From: Calvatia gigantea | Taxonomy: Eukaryota > Basidiomycota > Agaricomycetes > Agaricales > Lycoperdaceae | NCBI GenBank assembly: GCA_025093985.1 | Contig: JACAAK010000006.1 | Location: 1,922,001-1,986,000 of the forward strand | Length of the DNA: 64,000 nucleotides | Reading direction: 5' to 3' | Shown: positions 44,231 to 57,179 of the stretch, one piece after another | How positions within the stretch are numbered: the first letter of the stretch is position 1 | How the letters are laid out: each line of letters opens with the position of its first letter | Notes under the pieces: model-generated | What the model was told of the DNA's origin: nothing | Seen by the model: the letters and a program-made list of their open reading frames with translations, nothing else | The model's database searches: none | Program-made: the position numbers and the translations under genes

Positions 44231-46753
44231 TTAATCCTCATACTCAATCTCAGTGTCGAAGACGATCTCTGCTGGGCTCCTGAAATCGCCGTGAATTCAT
44301 GCGTCTTTTCAACAAAGTGGGATTATGCTTACCGCTTTTCGACACCCTAGACAGCGATCGTCAGTCCATGCAGGGAAGGAGGTTGGGATTGGGGCTCACT
44401 TTTTCGTCCCATGCAAGTTGTGCCTTGAATTCGGTAAGGCCGAACAACAAAATGACGTCGAATTCGAAGTAAAAGTAAGGTTTTCCATTCCTTCCAATGC
44501 GCGGTTCCAGCTCATTAACGAGACCAGAGATATCGGCGGATATCGTAAACACTTCATCGAAATTGCCTTTAAAGTTTGTCAACACGCGTTGGTTCGTCCG
44601 GCACTATAAGTGTGCCACTCACTCTTATCTTCATCCATGAACTCTGGTGAAAGAACTTCACCTCGATAGCAGAAGATCGTTACACGCTCGTTTGTGATAT
44701 TTTCTTTATCTTGAATAGACCTGCGAAATTCTCTACGAAATTCTTGAGTCTCCAAGACTCGAGTATTCTGTTATTTCACCTCAGCAACCCAAGTAACAGG
44801 AGACGTGGTCGGACCTACCTTTCCAAGAATACTTGAAAATGCGTCAGGTACCATGAGTATCCCGTCCATGCCATAACAACACTGGGGACGTCGCTTTGCA
44901 TGAGATGCATCAGTCCTGTTATACACCACGTTACAGTCCGTTCCGTAGGTATATTTGGCCACGCGGGCGCGTACTGAAGGACGCAAGAATCCCACGATTG
45001 CCCCATCGGGTACCGCTTTGTTCCTTGTCTTCTCGTTAGGCGATGCTCACTGGAATTGGATGACCCCGAACACTCACAAGTGGGTATCCGATCGATAAAC
45101 ATTGATGCCATATTGCTTCAATCTTTGTTGCAACTGCGCACATAAATAATCGCTTGTTGCGAAACCGCCGACAAGAAAAACTGACTAGAAGACGTCTTTC
45201 CATGAGATCGACCGAGAGTGGGGGGGAGGGACGTACAAATATTGGTTTTCGGGCCAAGGCAGTTCGTTTCTGGATCAGAATAGCTTCAATGATACATTGA
45301 ATCGACGGCTCAAAGAATTCGGCGACAAGGGAACTGGCGGGGTTTCCGGTGATAGATTTGGCACCTTCGTCTGAAGAGGAGCCACAAAGGTACGTACCCT
45401 TCCAACCTCAACTGACCTCCTCGGATACCTTTACCCGGATCCCTGTCGCGGACGCTCCCGAATTTGATGTAACTGGGATCCTTTGGCTCCCGGAATTGTA
45501 ATTTGGTTGCCTTGTCGAACAATTTGGTGATGAAAGGAACGTCATCGTGGAAACGGGAATCCATTAAGTGTTCTATTGAGGTTGACATCAGTAATATTTA
45601 TGAGATCTCCCTGTGTATGACATACTATCGAGGTACTCCTCAGCGGCGCGTGTAACGAAGATAGACCCCTTGAAGTAAGCTGAGATACGAACATAGCGAT
45701 GAGTCATTGAATCCAGGAGGGATTCCGAATTGGTCTCACATTGAGTTGCTGCAATTTCCTCAAATTCGTGTTTCGATGACGGTTTGCGGGCGTACGTGCT
45801 GATATCCACCGTTCCTCCTCCAGCATCAACGATGATGGCACCACCCCTGCGCTATATGAAAAGCTCTTGTAAGCACCTTTGATGATCATAGGCGCAGAGA
45901 TGTTACCTTGGCAGGTGCGTTCATCAATCCGTTGTCAATACAGAAGTTCAAACTCGCTTCTCCTTCTGTGATAAACGATATCCGTTCCTGCTCTGCTGGA
46001 GTGGAATTTGCGACGAGTCCAGCTTGCACAGCAGCTTTCCTCATAAGACCTTGTTGAGCTCCTTCCCAGGCATTCGGGTGTGATAAGATGTAATGTGCCT
46101 TTCCTGATGCCATTAAACTAGAGCCTTCGTTATGTCGCTCTTTGATGTACGTCCTTGCACACTCGTTCATGTATTTGAGGAAGTCAGCAAAAACATCGAC
46201 GGCAGTCTTGTTGGGAGGTAAAGGTGGAATATTATCTGATACCGATGACGTAGAGCGCGTTCGTGGCCGGAGGTGAAGTTTGAACCTGAGGGTGATGAAC
46301 ATTACTGCATTTTAGTTTTGAGAGATTGCGACAAGAGAAAACGATACCATTCGGCTTTGACCCAGTTTTCCTCTTCCGCGAGTTCTTCAATTCCTTCTCG
46401 TTCTGTTTCTGCACCTATTGCGCGAGGAGATCCATCCGGTCCATAATAAATTACAGTGGGTACCTTCGCGTCCCCGCCAGCTTTAGCTGCACCGGGAAAT
46501 CTATTTTGAGTTGAGGCTTTATCAGCGGATCAGGGAAAGGAGCGGGACGGAATATGGTGGCGAACCTCGTCACGGGCTTGATTGCTGGCTCCAGACCAGG
46601 ATCGAGGATACTAGGGTAATACAGAATGTGGGATTATCTTGAGACCGCTTTGAGGGTGACATACGTATAGGAGATACCGCTGTAAGTGGTACCGACATCG
46701 AATGCAAGTACAAGCTTGCGTTCTGTGCCAGTGTAGGTGGGTCGGGTTGGCAT
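44231..46753 (-). CDS. HSPA12-like Hsp70 family protein 3 (spliced)
   Basis: From ATG 46753 (MPTRPTYTGTERKLVLAFDV) to TAA 44231-44233 after SPAEIVFDTEIEYED. In order: phosphate 1 (exon 1), AKVPTVIYYGPDGS (46460), FKLHLRPRTRSTSSVSDNIP (46270), HPNAWEGAQQGLMRKAAVQ (46040-46090), phosphate 2 IIVDAGGGTVDIST (45815), FKGSIFVTRAAEEYLD (45650), FGSVRDRDPGKGIRGGQLRL (45420-45480), VFLVGGFATSDYLCAQLQQR (45140-45180), and KAVPDGAIVGFLRPSVRARV (44960-45020). Introns of about 50-70 bases with GT-AG ends separate them. About 570 residues are expected. It looks intact and is the best template of the minus-strand trio. Confidence 0.85.
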
Positions 46754-46798
46754 TGTAACACTGGACAAGAGCGTCGACTATGCAGAACAACATCCTCG

Positions 46799-46804
46799 TT
46801 TATA
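46799..46804 (-). promoter_or_regulatory. TATA box of Hsp70-like gene 3
   Basis: TATAAA on the minus strand, 46 bases upstream of the ATG, in the segment shared by the three tandem units. Confidence 0.6.
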
Positions 46805-46939
46805 CCAGTACATGAGCGCCTACAGCCAGTTTTGTCTGCATCGTGTGATCCACATTGCAAAGAAGACCAACAGAATCAGGAAAGGCCCTCAAGATATCAC
46901 TGCGGAGTTGCAAAGCAGGGTAGTGGGCCGAGCTTGAGG

Positions 46940-47690
46940 CTGACGTCTGAGGCTTTAAGCTTCAAGTTGCGCATTCGTAGTTGAGCCTCGCCAGAACCAC
47001 CATTAGCAATGTGCAGGTTTATTTTTGGCTTCTGTTAGCGGTTATCCGAGAAGGAATTCTTCAGGCGATTCAGATGTTGATCCAGATGTCGCGTGTAAAC
47101 CGACGGACATGGTTGAATGAGAAGCGTGGGAAAAATGAGCAGTCAGGAGTTTTGATATCGCAGGAATCCCAGCTGGAGAAACCCAGGAATCCATGAGATG
47201 CCGACCTTGTGGTGAATGGGCATATTTGCAAGACGAGCATGAGAGCATTTGAATACAATCGTCGGCTAACAGGAAAGATTATACAACAGGGGGTGGGAAA
47301 GGGGCAGATGTTCAGTCATACGATTCAGCACGTTAAATTTCCACTCCCCCTAGCCCGAATAGCCCATATTACCCACGATTGCACTGTTTTGTTACACGCA
47401 ACGAAGATAATACGGAACAGCAGCTCCGAAAGGAAGACGTTTACAGCGATCCGAAAGGTGAGTGATAATGCAAGACTGTCAGTGGAAGTCGGCCGACATT
47501 GATGACTTAATACAGGGGACATCAGGTGAGCTGGACTTCTGGCGCTTGCCACCTGCTGCGAAGACTGGAACGACGAGAAGCACACGACAGCGTTGTTTCC
47601 GCTTAAATACTTAAATAACTCCCTCACAGCTCGTATAGTTCCTCTCTCCTCCTCCTCAACACACTCCACCCACACCTTGTACTCGTCTCC
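46940..47690. other. Intergenic between Hsp70 gene 3 and carrier gene
   Basis: No supported gene. The pyrimidine-rich stretch before 47691 is the probable leader of the carrier gene. Confidence 0.5.
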
Positions 47691-49471
47691 ATGTCCTCAT
47701 CGCAGACGCCGTTGATTGCGGGCACGGTGCCTCCGGCACCAGCACCCTCGACCCTCGTTGTCCCTAAGAAGAAGCCATATCCATTCTGGCTTGGAGGTCC
47801 GTTCATCGTCACCTACGTTCTCGGTAGCACTGGCTAATGCGCTACCTTAGGTGTTGCTGCGACAATAGCTGCCTCAATCACCCAGTGAGCACTCTATCTT
47901 CAGGCTATGCTATCGGATATATTCTGATCGGATGTATCTCTTAGTCCGTTGGACCTCACAAAAGTGAGGTTGCAGGCCTCAGGCGACAAACGGATGATTG
48001 AGAGTATGAAGAAGACTGTCCGAACCGCAGGCAAGCATTCATCTTCCTCGGATCGGTAGTTCGACTAACCATGAGCATAACCTGTCACCCCCGTTTAAAC
48101 CCGCCAATCCCCCGCACCTCGCACTATCCGACCATTCTGGCCTTGCCGCGTGCTGTCATCGCTGGCTCTGCTTCTCGAAAATATTACATCCACCCTGTCC
48201 CCTGTGTTCCATCACAATCCCACCCTATCTGCCGGATCATACATAACGCTACTCAGGCTACCGCGGTCTCTTCGACGGCATTTCAGGGACCTGGCTTCGC
48301 CAGATGTCCTACTCAATGTGTCGTTTCTGGGCATATGACGAGAGTAAGAAGATCCTTGGTGCTGGTAAGGACGCGCCAGCATGGAAACTCGCGGCAGCTG
48401 GTAGCATGGGTACGTGCGGAATATGTAACCCCTCCTATCCTATAGGGCGGGGTATCATTCTTCCTTCCGCTTTGATATTGATGGTCCTTTCCCTCCATAG
48501 CCGGTGGTATTGCTGGGTTCGTCGGTAACCCAGGAGGTGAATGTTTCCTATGAAATTCACCTTGCCTTGCGCTAACATGGATCTTTGCTTCTCCCAATTT
48601 GGGTAGAGATTGTGATGGTACGCCTGCAGGGAGATTTTGCCAAGCCTCCTGAGAAGCGCTTCAACTACAAGCACTGCTTTGATGCCTTGTTCAGGGTAAG
48701 TCCCATTCTCTTATCAACTCCTTGAAGCATCCTCCCCCCCACCGCTTGCGAGGGGGTTACCCCGCACACGTCATATGTCAGAGCGTAAGGGGTACTTAAC
48801 TACTCGACCCCCGGATATCCCGGTACCTTTTTTCACAACTCCCCTCTTGACCTTTCATGGTGTTTTAACCCCTGTACCTCGCTCGCCTACTGATACCGGT
48901 AATATCCCATCGTATAGATGGTACGCGAAGAAGGGGCTTCTTCCCTCGGTCGCGGTGTCGGGCCCAACGTCTTCCGTGCAATTTTGATGAACGCGTCTCA
49001 ACTCGCGTCGTATGATTTCTTCAAGGCCGAATTATTGAAGACAAAGTACTTCGAGGATAACATCGCGTGCCACTTCACCGCTTCATTCGCTGCAGTGCGT
49101 AATACGTTACCCTGTGCTAAAAATAATCTCAAATTTTTTTCGTTGACACGTAGGGAACCGTTGCTACCACCGTCTGCTCTCCGGCCGATGTCCTCAAAGT
49201 ACGCACGTCATCTGTCTTGTTTTTTTAGTATGTTTTGATCGGATTCACCATCCCTTAGAGCCGAATCATGAACGCCTCCGGTCCAGGATCGAACTCGACT
49301 GTGGCCGTAATTCGGCAATCCATGAAAGCCGATGGTCCGATGTTCATGTTCAAGGGATGGGTCCCTGCATGGACCAGGCTGCAACCCACCACTATCCTCA
49401 TCTTCTTGACATTGGAACAATTGAAGAATGCAGTAGATTGGTCCAGGAGCAAAGGTTACAGTTTCCTCTAA
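47691..49471 (+). CDS. DIC1: Mitochondrial dicarboxylate-type carrier (spliced)
   Basis: A mitochondrial carrier family protein of about 310 residues in roughly eight or nine exons. It starts MSSSQTPLIAGTVPPAP at 47691 and ends KGYSFL with TAA 49469-49471. The three carrier repeats are marked by HPLDLTKVRLQ (exons from 47885 and 47945), NPGE followed by IVMVRLQGDF (48530-48630) and SPADVLK followed by SRIMNASG (49180-49280). Other segments are GLFDGISGTWLRQMSYSMCRFWAYDESKK (in two parts near 48270-48350) and GVGPNVFRAILMNASQLASY (48955-49010). The sequence order agrees with fungal dicarboxylate carriers, which exchange malate or succinate for phosphate across the inner mitochondrial membrane. 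An oxaloacetate or related carrier is the alternative. The gene is single copy here and unrelated to its repetitive neighbours. Confidence 0.9.
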
Positions 49472-50371
49472 ACTATACCGTGGGTCTATGGGAAGGAATA
49501 ACCAATGACGGATGGAGGGGTGTCGGTTAGATGTGAACGGAATTTTTCGGGACTCCAGGGCGAACAAAGAGTTGTGTATCGTGTTACCCATTGATTCGAC
49601 TCTAGTTTTAGATCTCTTCCCTTCGCTAGCACTGCCATAAGTATATCCTATTCGCTCAACTATCCATCCATTCGTTCATTATGCTATTTATTCCTCGCCC
49701 TTCCATCCAAGGATTCTCGTTCCTGATTGCCTTCTTATCATGATTAGTTGATGATCCTTTCCTTTTTCCGCTCTTGTTTTGTTGGTAGAATACCCTACCG
49801 TAGCGGCGTAGCCTGTACTTTATTTGATTGATAGTCTGTTTAGTTGGTACTATCAACGGCGTTATTTCCGAAGAGGAGGTTTTCTCTAGTGGATGTGTAT
49901 CATTAGATGATAGGTCGTGTTCACTTTGTGGTATAGGTGGATTGAGAAATATGTGGTCGCCGGTCGGCGGTTCTGGACCAGATCTTGAGTAGAGTTTGGC
50001 AAGGTGACCTGAATCAAACAATTCATAACACGCTTTAAATCTTGTTACCCACCCATTCCTCTGAAGTTCAAACGATCTACAAGTTCTTATCAGGCGAATT
50101 CTTTTGGCTTGTGTCGTAGTCTGTGAAAATCTTCCATGGGCGCCTTCCCCCAGTCTTACATACCTTCACTGCACGGCCCGCGGGCACCCGCCTCGTGACC
50201 TCGATTTCTCACACAATCAACCGTCGGAATAATATCTGTCGTTGCCCCTACAATGCGGCCCGTTAATTGTCGAAGACGAACAAACTTCCCGTACCCTAAA
50301 AATACGTACAGCCCTTTAAAGCACACGGACCCTCCACTAAGTCTTGAAGATCCTTTCAAAAACCATCCCGC
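49472..50371. other. Intergenic, no gene supported
   Basis: Holds the 3' region of the carrier gene and the promoter of the GH105 gene. A 121-codon minus-strand open frame at 49656-50021 is rich in K, R, S and N and shows no motif. Confidence 0.5.
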
Positions 50372-51951
50372 ATGTCGACCACTGGAAGAGTTTCGCTTCG
50401 GTTGTGCCTCTTGTCGGGTCTTCTCCTCGCAACTCTCGCTTTCGCACGACCACAATCCTACGCGGTGTGGGCCGCAGATTCCGCTATTGCACGCGGACAA
50501 GGGAATGGACTTGACTCAAGTGGGAGAGCAATCGTTTCTTATGAGCACGGAGAACTGCAGTGGGGTCTCCGGCAGCTTTTTGAGAGAACTGGAAACAAGA
50601 CGTACTTTGATTATCTACGGCGAGGAGTGGATAACATCGTTTTCGATAACGGAACTGTGCACGGAAGTTACACGTACGTTCGCTTGGCTGGTTACTGTTT
50701 TCCCCTACTCAGCTTATAATTTTTAGGGTGACCGATTTTGTTCTCGATCCTCTAAGGTGGAGTGTTGTATTGTGCATATATGAAGCAAAGTTTCTTACTT
50801 TTTCGTTAGAACTGGTCCTACATTCCTTTATCTGTACGTTTGATGAGATGACGGGCTGGCCTTCCCTTGATTTACTCACACCCCTTATCCCAGGCTCGAA
50901 ACCACCGGAGAAGCCAAGTATAAGACTGCCGCAGACATATTCAGGGGGCAACTCAATTCCCATCCCCGAACCGCACAGGGCCAGTTCTGGCACAAACTCA
51001 AGTATCCCAACCAAGGTAAGGCAGATTTCGCTCCGTTTGAACACACCGTCACCGATCGATCTCATGGACAGGTTGGCTTGATGGTGTCTACATGGGTGAA
51101 ATCTTCTATGCCGATTATACCGAAATGTTCCAGCCCAACAACTCAACAGCATGGGGTGTGTTGTATCTTATTCGATTTAGCAGGGGTCTGACGTTATCCA
51201 CAGCCGACATCACCCAACAATTCACTCTTATGTTCGAGAACACAATTCAGAATGCGACGGCGCCAAACAACACCGGACTTATGTACCACGGATACGACTT
51301 TTCTCATCGCACGGTATGGGCATCTCCAGATCGAGGGCATTCTCCCGAAGTATGGGATCGTGCCCTGGGGTGGTACTCTATGGCGCTCGTGGATATTCTC
51401 GAGATCATCCCGCAAGATAACCCCGGATATCAACGCATACTCTCGATCCTGCAGACCCTCATCCCTCACATTCGGGATGCTGCCGATCCTACGAGTGGGG
51501 TTTGGTGGCTTGTGATCACACAACCGGGTAGAGCTAAGAACTACTTCGAGAGCAGCGGAAGTGCCATGTTCGTGTACTCCATGCTGAAAGCCTTGAGGAA
51601 GGGGTATGTACAAGATACTGCGGATGGCAGCATCCTCAAGGCTGCGAAGAAGGCCTATGATTATATGACCAACAATTGGGTGGTCCAGAATTCTGACGGA
51701 ACTATGAATTGGCTGAATACCGTAATTGTACGTGAAGGTGCCCTCGCTTGCTGTTACCGTAGCTGAATGATAAATAGGTCGGAAGCCTTGACACTACAGG
51801 AGACTTCAATGTGAGTGGTCAATCAAACCTTAACTTCGTGCAGCTGATCGAAGTCACGAAATAGTATTATGTCAGTCAACCCGTAAACCTGAACGATTTG
51901 AAGGGGTTGGCGGCCTTTTTACTTGCGAGTTTGGAGATCGAACGCCTGTAA
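50372..51951 (+). CDS. Secreted GH105 unsaturated rhamnogalacturonyl hydrolase (spliced)
   Basis: Starts MSTTGRVSLRLCLLSGLLLA, a signal peptide with likely cleavage after LAFA, so it is probably secreted. Exons join cleanly at GT-AG borders: SYT/VTDFVLDPLR (50673, 50728), LETTGEAKYKTAADIF (50894), GWLDGVYMGEIFYADYTEMF (51073), ADITQQFTLMFENT (51205), and YYVSQPVNLNDLKGLAAFLL to TAA 51949-51951. The (alpha/alpha)6 six-hairpin fold of GH105 is recognised by WLDGVYMG, HGYDFS and RGHSPEVWDRALGWYSMALV. An aspartate among these is the probable catalytic acid. Family members remove unsaturated galacturonyl ends from pectin rhamnogalacturonan fragments. About 400 residues are expected, normal for the family. 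No paralogue lies nearby. Confidence 0.88.
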
Positions 51952-52291
51952 TTCTCATAGCGGCCGAGCGAATTAGAAGTCTTAGTATACTTGAAGTGCG
52001 ATACGTGTGGGGGTTGAAGATCATCACACACTACGGATCCCTCAGCTCCAAGTTACGAGCTTAAAGGACTTGTACCCAACGCGTCCTTGGCTCGCAAGGC
52101 TGCCGCAAGTACCCGTTGTGCTGTCCTTCTCCTTTCAAGCTCACGGCGCAGTCGCGCAGTGATGTCACAGAATGATGTTCCCCAAGAAACAGCCTTCCCC
52201 GCATCGTGTATAACACGCTGTGTTCCGAGCGCTAAATTCTAGACGTTATATTCTCGTAGAGTGGGGTCAGTTGGGACGTGTGTACATACAC
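51952..52291. other. Intergenic, promoter region of Hsp70-like gene 4
   Basis: No gene. A TTATATT box at 52245-52251 lies about 40 bases before the ATG and may serve as the TATA element. Confidence 0.45.
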
Positions 52292-54757
52292 ATGCCTGCT
52301 CGAGCCCCCTACGAAGGTACTGAGCGTAAGCTCGTTCTCGCGTTTGATGTTGGTACCACTTATAGTGGTATATCTTACACGTAGGCTTGATCGGATAACC
52401 TATCCTTGCCCACTACTCATAGATGCGCTGTTAGCGTCCTCGATCCTGGCCTGGAGCCAAGGGTCCACCCAGTGACAAGGTCATAACTTGTTGATTCCTG
52501 CACCTCCTTTCATGTCCTCACGTGCTATTAGGTTTCCTGAACGAGCCAGAGCAGGCGGGGACGCAAAGGTACCGACAGTAGTATACTACGGACCCGACGG
52601 AACCCTTCGAGCGATTGGTGCGCAGACAGAAAGGGAAGGGATTGAGACTGTAGCCAGAGACTCGAACTGGAACAAAGCTGAATGGTATTGCCATCCCCTG
52701 GCCCTGTGGGACGATTGCGCTAACGGACTAAAAAAATTTTAGGTTTAAGCTCCATCTTCGACCTAGAACGCGCGCTACGACATCCGTCACCGATGATATC
52801 CCACCTCTTCCCCCTGGGAAAACTGCTGTCGACGTTTTCGCGGACTTTCTTAGATACATGAAGGAATGCGCGAAGACCTACATTGAGGAAACGCACCCAG
52901 TTGATGGTTCGAACTACTGGAGATCGGGAAAAGAGGAATACATTCTATCCCACCCAAATGCCTGGGAAGGAGCTCAACAGACGCTGATGAGGAAAGCCGC
53001 TGTCCAAGCGGGACTGGTACCTGACACTCCCGAGGGTCAGGCGCGGATAAGTTTCATCACAGAAGGGGAGGCGAGTTTGAACTTCTGTGTCGACCGACGA
53101 CTCACGAACGATTCGATCAGGGTGAGTAATTCGTATTTGACATGTATATATCGAACTAATTCCTGTTCAGCGCGGCGATGGCGTCACGATTGTCGATGCA
53201 GGGGGTGGAACTTTAGATATCAGCACATATGCAAGGAAGCCATCTGGGAACGACGAGTTCGAGGAGATTGCAGCGGCCATGTGTAAGTACTATTTAGCTG
53301 TCAATCCTGTGAGTGGCTTCATCGGAATATTTCTAGCTTTCTTCAAGGGGTCAATCTTTGTTACTCGCGCCGCAGCGCGGTACCTTGACGGTTCGTCGAA
53401 TATCTCATTTAGTTTTGAAAGCTCACAACCTTGTACAGAATACTTGCAAGGCTCAACTTTCCACGACGATGTTCTTGATATAGCCGAAAAGTTTGACAAA
53501 GCTGCGAAACTGTCCTTCCGCGATCCAAGCGATCCTCAATACGTCAAATTTGGGAGCGTGCGCGACAGGGATCCGAACCGAGGTATCCGTGCAGGCCAAC
53601 TCAAACTGGATGGGTATGTATTTCAAAGCTGCCCGAGCGGTTCTTGCGTCTTGATACCTTCTTAGCCATATTATTGCCGGTTTCTTCGAACCGTCGGTCC
53701 AGTGTATAGTCGATGCAGTGACAGAACAAAGACGCCTCGCGAACAAACCTGTCACCGTAAGCATGTAGATGTTCTACAATGAAAACGGAAAATAACCATG
53801 TCCAGTCCGTCTTCCTTGTCGGAGGGTTTGCTGCAAGTGACTACCTCTTTTCCGAGCTAGAGAGAAGGCTTCGACCACATGGGTTTGACGTACGCCGACC
53901 AGACCCGCATTTGTAAGTCGCCCGGCAGATACTCGCATCTTCTCTCTCACTGGTTTGAATTGGTGAAGGAACAAAGCGGTCCCTGATGGTGCAATAGCTG
54001 GTTACCTCCGGCCAACGGTACAGACCCGCGTGGCGAAATACACCTACGGCGTCCGATGCCAGATACCATATCAGCCATTCAATCGTGAACATAGCACGCG
54101 AGCGAGCGAATGCGTCTTGAACATGAGTGGAGACCTCATGGTACCTGGGGGATTCTCGAGAACTCTCGTTAAGGTACCAGATTTACCCTCAGTTCTATTC
54201 TATACCCTGACCCCTGCAGAACACCCAAGTGTCCGAAACTCAGGAATTCCGTTCTGCGTTCTTCGAAGAAGCTTCAAGTAAATTGATTTTGAGCAAACAG
54301 AATACCACGTCGATCACATGTTACCGAGGGGATATTTTGCGACCAGAATTTGTGGACCAGGATGCAGGTGAGGACTCGATATTAGTCCATCACAGGAGAT
54401 TGCCTAATTACGACCGAAGGGAACTTCCATGATGTCTTCAAAATACGTGCTGACCTCTCCCGTGTCATCGACGACCTGCAACCATGCACAGGAGCCACAG
54501 GAACCCGCTTTTATAAGCTCCGATACCAAATCATCATCTTGTACGGTCTCACTGAATTCAAGGCGCAGTACGCATGGCAAGAAGATGTAAGTTTCTTGTC
54601 TCCGCGGGTTGTTCTGCGGCTAACTATTGATACTCTTGCAGGGGGTTGAAAAGCGGTAAGTAGAAACTGGTTGGTCCTTATATCAGACTCTGACGAACGT
54701 TATTTTAGGGGCCCGGCGGAAGTGTTGTTCGACACAGAGATCGAATATCAGATTTAG
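52292..54757 (+). CDS. HSPA12-like Hsp70 family protein 4 (spliced)
   Basis: Plus-strand member of the family, from MPARAPYEGTERKLVLAFDV (52292) to TAG 54755-54757 after GPAEVLFDTEIEYQI. Readable exons include DVGTTYSGISYT, AKVPTVVYYGPDGTLRAIGA (52564), FKLHLRPRTRATTSVTDDIP (52743), HPNAWEGAQQTLMRKAAVQ (52952), VTIVDAGGGTLDISTYARKP (53185), FKGSIFVTRAAARYLD (53345), SVFLVGGFAASDYLFSELER (53809), KAVPDGAIAGYLRPTVQTRV (53974) and ETQEFRSAFFEEASSK (54238). All ATPase signatures are intact and each intron has plausible borders. It is more diverged from genes 1-3 than they are from each other. It faces the F-box gene at 54965-56975 tail to tail. Confidence 0.85.
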
Positions 54758-54964
54758 TTCCCCCGTTTTTGGATCGCCCTGTTTTGTAATTGTCACTCGA
54801 TATCATTCCACAGCCTTCATGAATCAAGTATTTATTCGAATTTTGGCGTGAGGGAGGGATCTCTTGCCAAGTACTTTAGGTACCCTTATCCGGATGTCTG
54901 GATGAGAGTTTAAGCTTCGTTGCTGTTGGAGGGCGGAGGGGGACTTACGAATAATCACACAGGG

Positions 54965-56975
54965 TTACCAGCCTCTCCTGAATGATTCCAGACCATCGTA
55001 CGGCGAAAAGGTTTTCCGCTGGTTAATAGGTGGTGGAGGGTCGATCCAAGGCACAAAAGTCACATCTAGCAACGCCAGTGGGTTGGCGGCCTGTAGTTGC
55101 TTGATCTGATTCCGTGTATCTTCCGACTCTCGCCCACCCCTTTGTAAATTGACCATGATAGTGGCCTTCCTCAGGCGCACGAAACTACCACTTCTCTCCG
55201 CGCTGCTAGTGCTACACCGAGAGCGTAGGAAGTTGAGTAGCGCAGCATCAGAGAAGCTTGCGCCTATACAGTGGAATACTTCGAGGTTGGGATAAGAACA
55301 TGTTGAAGATGCATCACCCAATCCCGGACCTATGTTGCCTGAATTACCGCGAATAACATCCCTATCCTCCCCTTCCTCACTCCGTGGCCTTGAAGGGGTC
55401 AAGCTCAACAGGTGGTCGTCCATAAAATAATACTCCGGGGCATGAACGCTGTCTGGTGGAATATAAGAATTGTCGCTCGGACGAGCCAAATGTCTCAATG
55501 ACAGCCTTTTCAATTCAGGCATAAGCTGCAAGATGCCCACCACATCCATATCCATTACTTTCTCCACAACCAGTTCCAGTTCCTCCAACGGTGTAATTAA
55601 CCGCCCAAGAAACACCGAAAGGGTATCGAGAAAATCGGATGGGGGACGGTCCGCCGGGGGCAGTCCCTCCCAATCACGCTTTTGTTCGTAGCTAAGATGG
55701 CGAAGTTGCGGAGTGTGTAGGTACTTGAGAAGGTGTGGTGTGGGTCCAAGTGTACTGTCTTCAATGAAGGATATGGATTGTAAGTTCGGAAGATTGATTT
55801 GGGTAATGCTTGGGTCCTCTTCTGGTGGCCACATCGCTCTCAGAACACAGAGGGTGCATGTCATGAGGTTGGGGCATAGCAATAATGTCCGACTCACAGC
55901 CGGTATATCAAAGACTTGTGTGTCACCGAGGATTGCCAAGCTGGTGAGATTTTCCCAACGAATAGGGAGCTGCGGTACCTCGCTCCCGTAAAAGGGTATT
56001 CCCAAGGAATGCAAGTTGGGTGCCCGAAGGATGCCTACTATCCTTTACCAGCGCGCTGAGGTCTTGTAAGCTGTAATTACCGGAATTATCAAGGAGGAAG
56101 TCCATTGGTCCTGAGATGTAAAGCCTCTCAAGTAGAGGTAGATCAGTTGCATTGAACTGTCCCAGAGCAGCTGTCCAGTCGCAAGAGGAAAGGGAAAGAT
56201 GTAGGGAGCGCCAGCGCGATTTAAACCCAGCAACAGTATCAAGGAACAGCTGGATGATGCCTTGGTTTGCTGATTGCCATGCAGTGGACAGGTAAGGGCT
56301 ACTAGTCGGTAAGCAGATGGAAATGGACAACGGGAGTGCGCCTGAGCGATGGAGCCAGGCTGAGATGTCCTCAGGCGAGGGAGGCCGACATCGTCGATGC
56401 CATAGGGAGGTGCTCGTTACGATAACAATATGGATGGAGGACCAAAGCTGTGGCGTCGCGTAGGCTATTTGCCTCCAGTGGTGGCAAATCCTGCCCAGGA
56501 GCAATGGCGCTTCTCGGCTGCTCATCACTGCATTGCACATCGGAGGAAGGCATTGTATGAAGATCGCTTGGAGGATTTCAGGGAGGAGTTTGCGGATGGG
56601 GGAGATGACCGCCCTGTAGTTCTCGAGTTGCCTCCTTAGTGCGCTCTGCTCGATCTTGAGGCTTGCGAGGTTGTCTTGAAGCTCGGCGATCGTGAGATTG
56701 AGGCGCAGAAGTTTGCGTTCTCCCTCGTCTATGACCTGTTTCTCGATGACGTTTAATTCATTTGCTAATGATATATGGTTGGGGTTGGATTTTTCGGCAA
56801 ACGGGAGCCTTGCTGTGCTCATGAGAGGATATCGTGGTCGCACGAACTCGTCCGCATTGGCGCCAAACGCTTGGTGCTGATTACGTAGTTGATCATTACT
56901 TGGGTCACACAACTGAGAACCCTCATAGTAGCTGAGATCCTTCATAACGCACCGCCCGGATACCTGCCAAGCCAA
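54965..56975 (-). pseudogene. F-box protein 1, one-base frameshift
   Basis: The minus-strand gene begins MAWQVSGRCVMKDLSYYEGS at 56975. A coiled-coil segment (LLRLNLTIAELQDNLASLKI) is followed by the F-box (ISPIRKLLPEILQAIFIQCL, near 56550-56590) and CHHWRQIAYATPQLWSSIHI, typical of agaricomycete F-box proteins that serve as SCF ubiquitin-ligase adaptors. C-terminal leucine-rich repeats continue in another frame from about 56014 to TAA 54965. Against the intact paralogue at 58649-60448, one extra T at about 56036 (GATGCCTACTAT against GATGCCACTAT) shifts the frame. A sequencing error is possible; otherwise the gene would make a truncated protein. Confidence 0.82.
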
Positions 56976-57179
56976 GCTCTAAGTCTTTCGGGGGAAATCG
57001 CGAGTATTTTTTTCGGAGTGCCTAACCTGTTGTAAATATTCCTGATTTCTGGGCTCTTACTGGGGCCAACAGTCACGTGGACACTCGAAGTGTTTCGGTG
57101 ACGCATAATGTTAAACTAGGAGAATGACCACATTCAGCGGCATATCTGATCACTAGCTGAAGAGTCTCAATGGGTGAAG

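Noticed and set aside
49656..50021. 121-codon minus-strand open frame between carrier and GH105 genes
   Set aside because: Low-complexity K/R/S/N composition, no domain, no clear start context; not supported as a gene.
50253..50726. 157-codon plus-strand open frame
   Set aside because: It overlaps the GH105 signal-peptide exon in another frame and shows no motif.
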